Part shown: positions 1 to 5,781 of the stretch, piece after piece
Position numbering within the stretch: position 1 is the first letter of the stretch
Layout of the letters: the number at the start of each line of letters is the position of its first letter
Origin: DASYLJ01 sp036009625
GTDB taxonomy: Bacteria; Desulfobacterota; Binatia; DP-6
Reading direction: 5' to 3'
Length of the DNA: 5,781 nt
Assembly: GCA_036009625.1 (NCBI GenBank)
Contig: DASYLJ010000018.1
Location: forward strand, 1 to 5,781
Translations under genes and position numbers: made by a program
Notes under the pieces: model-generated
Told to the model about the DNA's origin: nothing
Database searches by the model: none
What the model saw: the letters and a program-made list of their open reading frames with translations, nothing else

Positions 1-2
1 AG

Positions 3-389
3 GGCGAGCGGCTCCCCGAGCCCATCCTCGAGCACTACTACAAGGACGACGCGCTCGGCGATCCGCTCATCAACGACTGGCATATTCGCTGCCTGCGTCT
101 TGCTTCTCCCGGAGACGTGACCACCATCAACGCGATGGCCCTCAAAGTGAACGCCGTGCTGCGCGAGTTCCTCGACGCACGCGACATCGTGCTGGTCGAC
201 ATGAAGCTCGAGTTCGGTCGCCACAACGGCGTGCTCATCCTGGCCGACGAGATCGGTCCCGACACCTGCCGCTTCTGGGACAAGGCCACGGGCAACAAAC
301 TCGACAAGGATCGCTTCCGGCGCGACCTCGGTGGCGTCGAGGACGCCTATCAGGAAGCCGCCCGTCGCATCTGCGGGATGGCCGCCTGA
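3..389 (+). CDS. purC: SAICAR synthetase, C-terminal part (5' end outside window)
   Basis: Phosphoribosylaminoimidazole-succinocarboxamide synthase joins aspartate to CAIR with ATP, giving SAICAR in cytoplasmic purine synthesis. The reading frame is open from the window edge, so the true start lies upstream; 128 C-terminal residues are seen, about half of a usual protein of roughly 240. Diagnostic stretches are YYKDDALGDPLIND near the start of the fragment, the family signature LVDMKLEFG at bases 192-218, the nearby ADEIGPD..RFWD block that in the family contributes to the active site, and the typical ending DRFRRDLGGVEDAYQEAARR. A GTG at 117 opens a shorter frame, but conserved PurC sequence continues upstream of it, so it is not the start. 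The TGA stop overlaps the purS ATG by one base (TGATG), which suggests co-transcription and translational coupling. No damage or odd codon use is seen. Confidence 0.96.
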   Translation, partial: GERLPEPILEHYYKDDALGDPLINDWHIRCLRLASPGDVTTINAMALKVNAVLREFLDARDIVLVDMKLEFGRHNGVLILADEIGPDTCRFWDKATGNKLDKDRFRRDLGGVEDAYQEAARRICGMAA

Positions 390-649
390 TGAGCACCATC
401 GTCGCTCGGGTGTTCGTCACGCCGAAGCGCGGCATCCTCGACCCCCAGGGCAAGGCCGTGGAGAACTCGCTCCACACGCTCGGCTTCGCGGAGGTCAGTG
501 ACGTCCGCGTCGGCAAGTACATCGAGCTCAAGCTGCGCGACGTCGCACGCGACGTCGCCGGCGCCCGCGTCCGCGGCATGTGCGAGCAGCTCCTCGCCAA
601 CGGCGTCATCGAAGACTTCCGCATCGAGCTCGACGGGAGCGCCGCGTGA
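389..649 (+). CDS. purS: FGAM synthetase subunit PurS
   Basis: Small subunit of the three-part phosphoribosylformylglycinamidine (FGAM) synthetase. In characterised homologues a PurS dimer bridges PurQ and PurL and helps ammonia pass from the glutaminase to the synthetase. The product is 86 residues, the normal size (about 80-90). It shows the usual order: a first strand ARVFVTPKRGILDPQGKAV, a helix ENSLHTLGF, the central VSDVRVGKYIELKL, a second helix with the MCEQLLANGVIEDF segment, and a final strand FRIEL. The ATG shares its first base with the purC stop; only a weak GGGA (375-378) precedes it, so translation probably depends on ribosomes arriving from purC. The gene lies directly before purQ and purL, its functional partners, which strongly supports a call that would be weak from so short a protein alone. 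Confidence 0.95.
   Translation: MSTIVARVFVTPKRGILDPQGKAVENSLHTLGFAEVSDVRVGKYIELKLRDVARDVAGARVRGMCEQLLANGVIEDFRIELDGSAA
635..639 (+). promoter_or_regulatory. Possible ribosome binding site of purQ
   Basis: GGGAG lies inside the last codons of purS. It is 6 bases from the GTG at 646, whose last two bases begin the purS stop (GTGA overlap), and 12 bases from the ATG at 652. By spacing it favours the GTG start; by codon choice and family N-termini the ATG is equally acceptable. The site does not settle the start. Confidence 0.4.
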
Positions 650-651
650 GC

Positions 652-1388
652 ATGCGCTGGGGCGTCGTCGTCTTCCCGGGGTCGAACGACGATCGGGACA
701 CCCTCCGCATGGCGGAGCGCACCCTCGGCGACGAGGCGATTGCGCTCTGGCACAAAGATCGCGACCTCCATGGCGTCGACTGCGTGCTGCTGCCGGGCGG
801 CTTCTCCTACGGCGACTACCTGCGGTGCGGCGCCATGGCGCGCTTCTCGCCGGTGATGGAAGCCGTCGGCGAGCATGCCAAGGCCGGCGGCCTCGTGCTC
901 GGCATCTGCAACGGCTTCCAGACCCTGTGCGAAGCCGGGCTGCTGCCCGGGGCGCTGATTCGCAATCGCGGACTGCGCTTCGTCTGCGACGTCGCCACCA
1001 TCCGCGTCGAGACCTCGGACACGCCGTTCACCTACGGCTGTCGGGCCGGCGAGCTGCTGCAGCTCCCGATCAAGCACGGCGAAGGGTGCTACGTCGCCGA
1101 CGAGGAGACGCTGGCTCGTCTCGAGGCCGACGGCCAGGTGGTCTTCCGCTACGCGGACCGCGCCGGCCGCAGCGTTCCGGAAGCGAACCCGAATGGCTCG
1201 CTCGCCAACGTCGCCGGCGTCTGCAATCCGGGACGCAACGTCGTCGGCCTCATGCCGCATCCCGAGCATGCGGTCGACCGGCTGACTGCCGGCGAGGACG
1301 GCCTCAAGCTCTTCCGCTCCGCGCAGGCGTGGCTCGGTCGCCGTCCGTCCGAGGCGCGACGCGAAGCCACCGTGGTTCCCGGACCCTG

Positions 1389-1389
<1 letters not shown>
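652..1389 (+). CDS. purQ: FGAM synthetase glutaminase subunit PurQ
   Basis: Class I glutamine amidotransferase subunit that hydrolyses glutamine and supplies ammonia to PurL for making FGAM from FGAR. From ATG 652 the product is 245 residues, slightly longer than the Bacillus subtilis protein. The N-terminal strand is VVVFPGSN, followed by the oxyanion-region block LPGGFSYGDYLRCGAMARF. The nucleophile is Cys86 in GICNGFQTL, and the triad is completed by His203 and Glu205 in LMPHPEHA. The position usually held by Cys in GSNCDRD is Asp here (GSNDDRD); it is not a catalytic residue. After the conserved end (GLKLFRSAQAWL) there is an Arg-rich, probably disordered tail of about 16 residues. An in-frame GTG at 646, overlapping the purS stop and better spaced from GGGAG 635-639, would add two residues. 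The stop overlaps the purL ATG as TGATG. Confidence 0.96.
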
Positions 1390-3596
<2,207 letters not shown>

Positions 3597-3615
3597 CGAC
3601 CGGTCGGCAACACTC

Positions 3616-3622
3616 GGAGGAG
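3616..3622 (+). promoter_or_regulatory. Strong ribosome binding site of purF
   Basis: GGAGGAG ends 6 bases before the ATG at 3629. It is the best Shine-Dalgarno match among the gene starts in the window and fixes the purF start, although the purF frame is open far upstream through purL. Confidence 0.85.
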
Positions 3623-3628
3623 CGGGCC

Positions 3629-5038
<1,410 letters not shown>

Positions 5039-5041
<3 letters not shown>

Positions 5042-5106
5042 GAGACGGACCCGAGACTCACTCCCGTCGCCCTGGGGTCGGTCCGAAGTCTCGGGTCAGT
5101 CTCCTA
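5039..5106. terminator. Bidirectional hairpin between convergent purF and nadB
   Basis: Bases 5039-5058 pair with 5087-5106: 8 bp (TAGGAGAC with GTCTCCTA), one G/A mismatch, then 11 bp (GACCCGAGACT with AGTCTCGGGTC), around a 28-base loop. The stem begins and ends with the stop codons of the two convergent genes: purF TAG at 5039-5041 and nadB TAG at 5106-5104 on the minus strand. It fills the whole 62-base gap. There is no run of T on either side, so it is not a classical U-tract terminator. Inferred roles are a two-way terminator of the hairpin-only type or a 3'-end stabiliser for both mRNAs. Shorter alternative pairings also exist, for example CGGACC 5046-5051 with GGTCCG 5080-5085. Confidence 0.7.
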
Positions 5107-5781
5107 GGGCATCGCCTCGGGCGTCCCGTCGGCGCCACGGCGCACGACGGTGTCGCGGACCCACGCCGGATCGGCGTCGGGATGATCGATCGTGTAGTGC
5201 AGGCCGCGGCTCTCCTGGCGGTGCTGCGCGCAGGCGATGATGACCTCGGCGACGGTGGCGATGTTGCGCAGCTCGGCCAGGTCGCTGGTCAGCAGGAAGT
5301 CCCAGTAGTACGACCGGATCTCCTCCTGCAGCAGACGGATACGTTGTCGCGCGCGCGCGAGGCGGCGATCGGTGCGCACGATGCCGACGTAGTTCCACAT
5401 GAAACGGCGGATCTCGTCCCAGTTCTGCGTCACGACGACCGACTCGTCGCTGTCGGTCGCTCGACCGGGATCCCAGGGCGCGATCGTCGGCGGCGCAGTG
5501 CGATCGACCGCCAGCGCTGCGCGCACGTCGTCGGCGCAGCGATGCGCGAAGACCAGCGCCTCGAGCAGCGAGTTCGACGCCAGGCGGTTGGCGCCGTGCA
5601 GCCCCGTCGACGCCACCTCACCGCAGGCGTACAGACGGGGCAGGGCGGTGCGCGCCTGCAGGTCGGTCTGGATGCCGCCGCACGAGTAGTGCGCTGCCGG
5701 GACCACGGGCACTGGCCCCTTGGTCAGATCGAACCCGAAGCGCAGACAGCGCTCATAGACGGTGGGGAAGCGGGTACGGAC
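5104..5781 (-). CDS. nadB: L-aspartate oxidase, C-terminal part (5' end outside window)
   Basis: FAD-dependent enzyme that oxidises L-aspartate to iminoaspartate, which NadA then turns into quinolinate for NAD synthesis in the cytoplasm. The frame is open to the window edge; 225 C-terminal residues are seen of a usual 500-540, so the N-terminal FAD-binding GxGxxG region is not visible. Fragment residues 28-40 (PAAHYSCGGIQTD) and 51-74 (YACGEVASTGLHGANRLASNSLLE) are hallmark blocks. His31 and Arg66 have the same spacing as E. coli His351 and Arg386 of the substrate site. After a variable Pro/Asp-rich linker comes the helical C-terminal domain of the succinate dehydrogenase/fumarate reductase flavoprotein type (NWDEIRRFMWNYVGIVR...), ending with the typical ESRGLHYTIDHPD. 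The GLHGANR context favours NadB over SdhA or FrdA. Its orientation makes it a separate transcript that ends in the shared hairpin. Confidence 0.95.
   Translation of the reverse strand, partial: VRTRFPTVYERCLRFGFDLTKGPVPVVPAAHYSCGGIQTDLQARTALPRLYACGEVASTGLHGANRLASNSLLEALVFAHRCADDVRAALAVDRTAPPTIAPWDPGRATDSDESVVVTQNWDEIRRFMWNYVGIVRTDRRLARARQRIRLLQEEIRSYYWDFLLTSDLAELRNIATVAEVIIACAQHRQESRGLHYTIDHPDADPAWVRDTVVRRGADGTPEAMP

Noticed and set aside
235..1269. A 344-codon open frame on the minus strand opposite purC, purS and purQ
   Set aside because: It covers three conserved genes, and its composition fits an antisense shadow rather than a protein.
498..1388. In-frame upstream extension of purL through purS and purQ, suggesting a fused protein
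   Set aside because: The extension encodes Ser/Arg-rich nonsense out of frame with purS and purQ. PurL conservation begins just after ATG 1389.
3597..3606. A perfect 10-base palindrome CGACCGGTCG just after the purL stop
   Set aside because: It has no loop and is too short for a terminator. A single 10-base palindrome in GC-rich DNA is not strong evidence for a binding site.

Overview
The window is a compact, GC-rich (roughly two thirds G+C by eye) stretch of bacterial chromosome with almost no non-coding DNA. It holds the downstream part of a de novo purine operon on the + strand and, converging on it, the 3' part of an NAD-biosynthesis gene on the - strand. All six genes are recognisable housekeeping genes. 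I found no new system, mobile element, CRISPR array, RNA gene or broken gene.

Layout: purC (3' part, 3-389), purS (389-649), purQ (about 652-1389), purL (1389-3596) and purF (3629-5041) on +; a 62-bp convergent gap that is almost entirely one hairpin (5039-5106); then nadB (5104-5781, 5' part missing) on -. The purC/purS and purQ/purL junctions are TGATG stop-start overlaps. purS/purQ overlap or nearly touch. purF alone has a short spacer and a strong Shine-Dalgarno sequence.

How the genes work together: PurF makes phosphoribosylamine from PRPP and glutamine, the committed step. PurS, PurQ and PurL assemble into the three-subunit FGAM synthetase (FGAR + Gln + ATP). PurC joins aspartate to CAIR to form SAICAR. 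The FGAM synthetase is the split type with a short PurL of about 735 residues, as in Bacillus, not the single long PurL of Escherichia coli. PurF is the kind with a short propeptide and four cysteines placed to bind a 4Fe-4S cluster. NadB (L-aspartate oxidase) starts NAD synthesis from aspartate and is transcribed separately, toward the purine operon.

Organism: the base composition, split FGAM synthetase, Fe-S-type PurF and NadB-based NAD pathway suggest a GC-rich bacterium. A deltaproteobacterium-like or other environmental Gram-negative lineage seems likely, but this is an impression and the lineage cannot be fixed from this window. No promoter is visible: those for the purine operon and for nadB lie outside the window.
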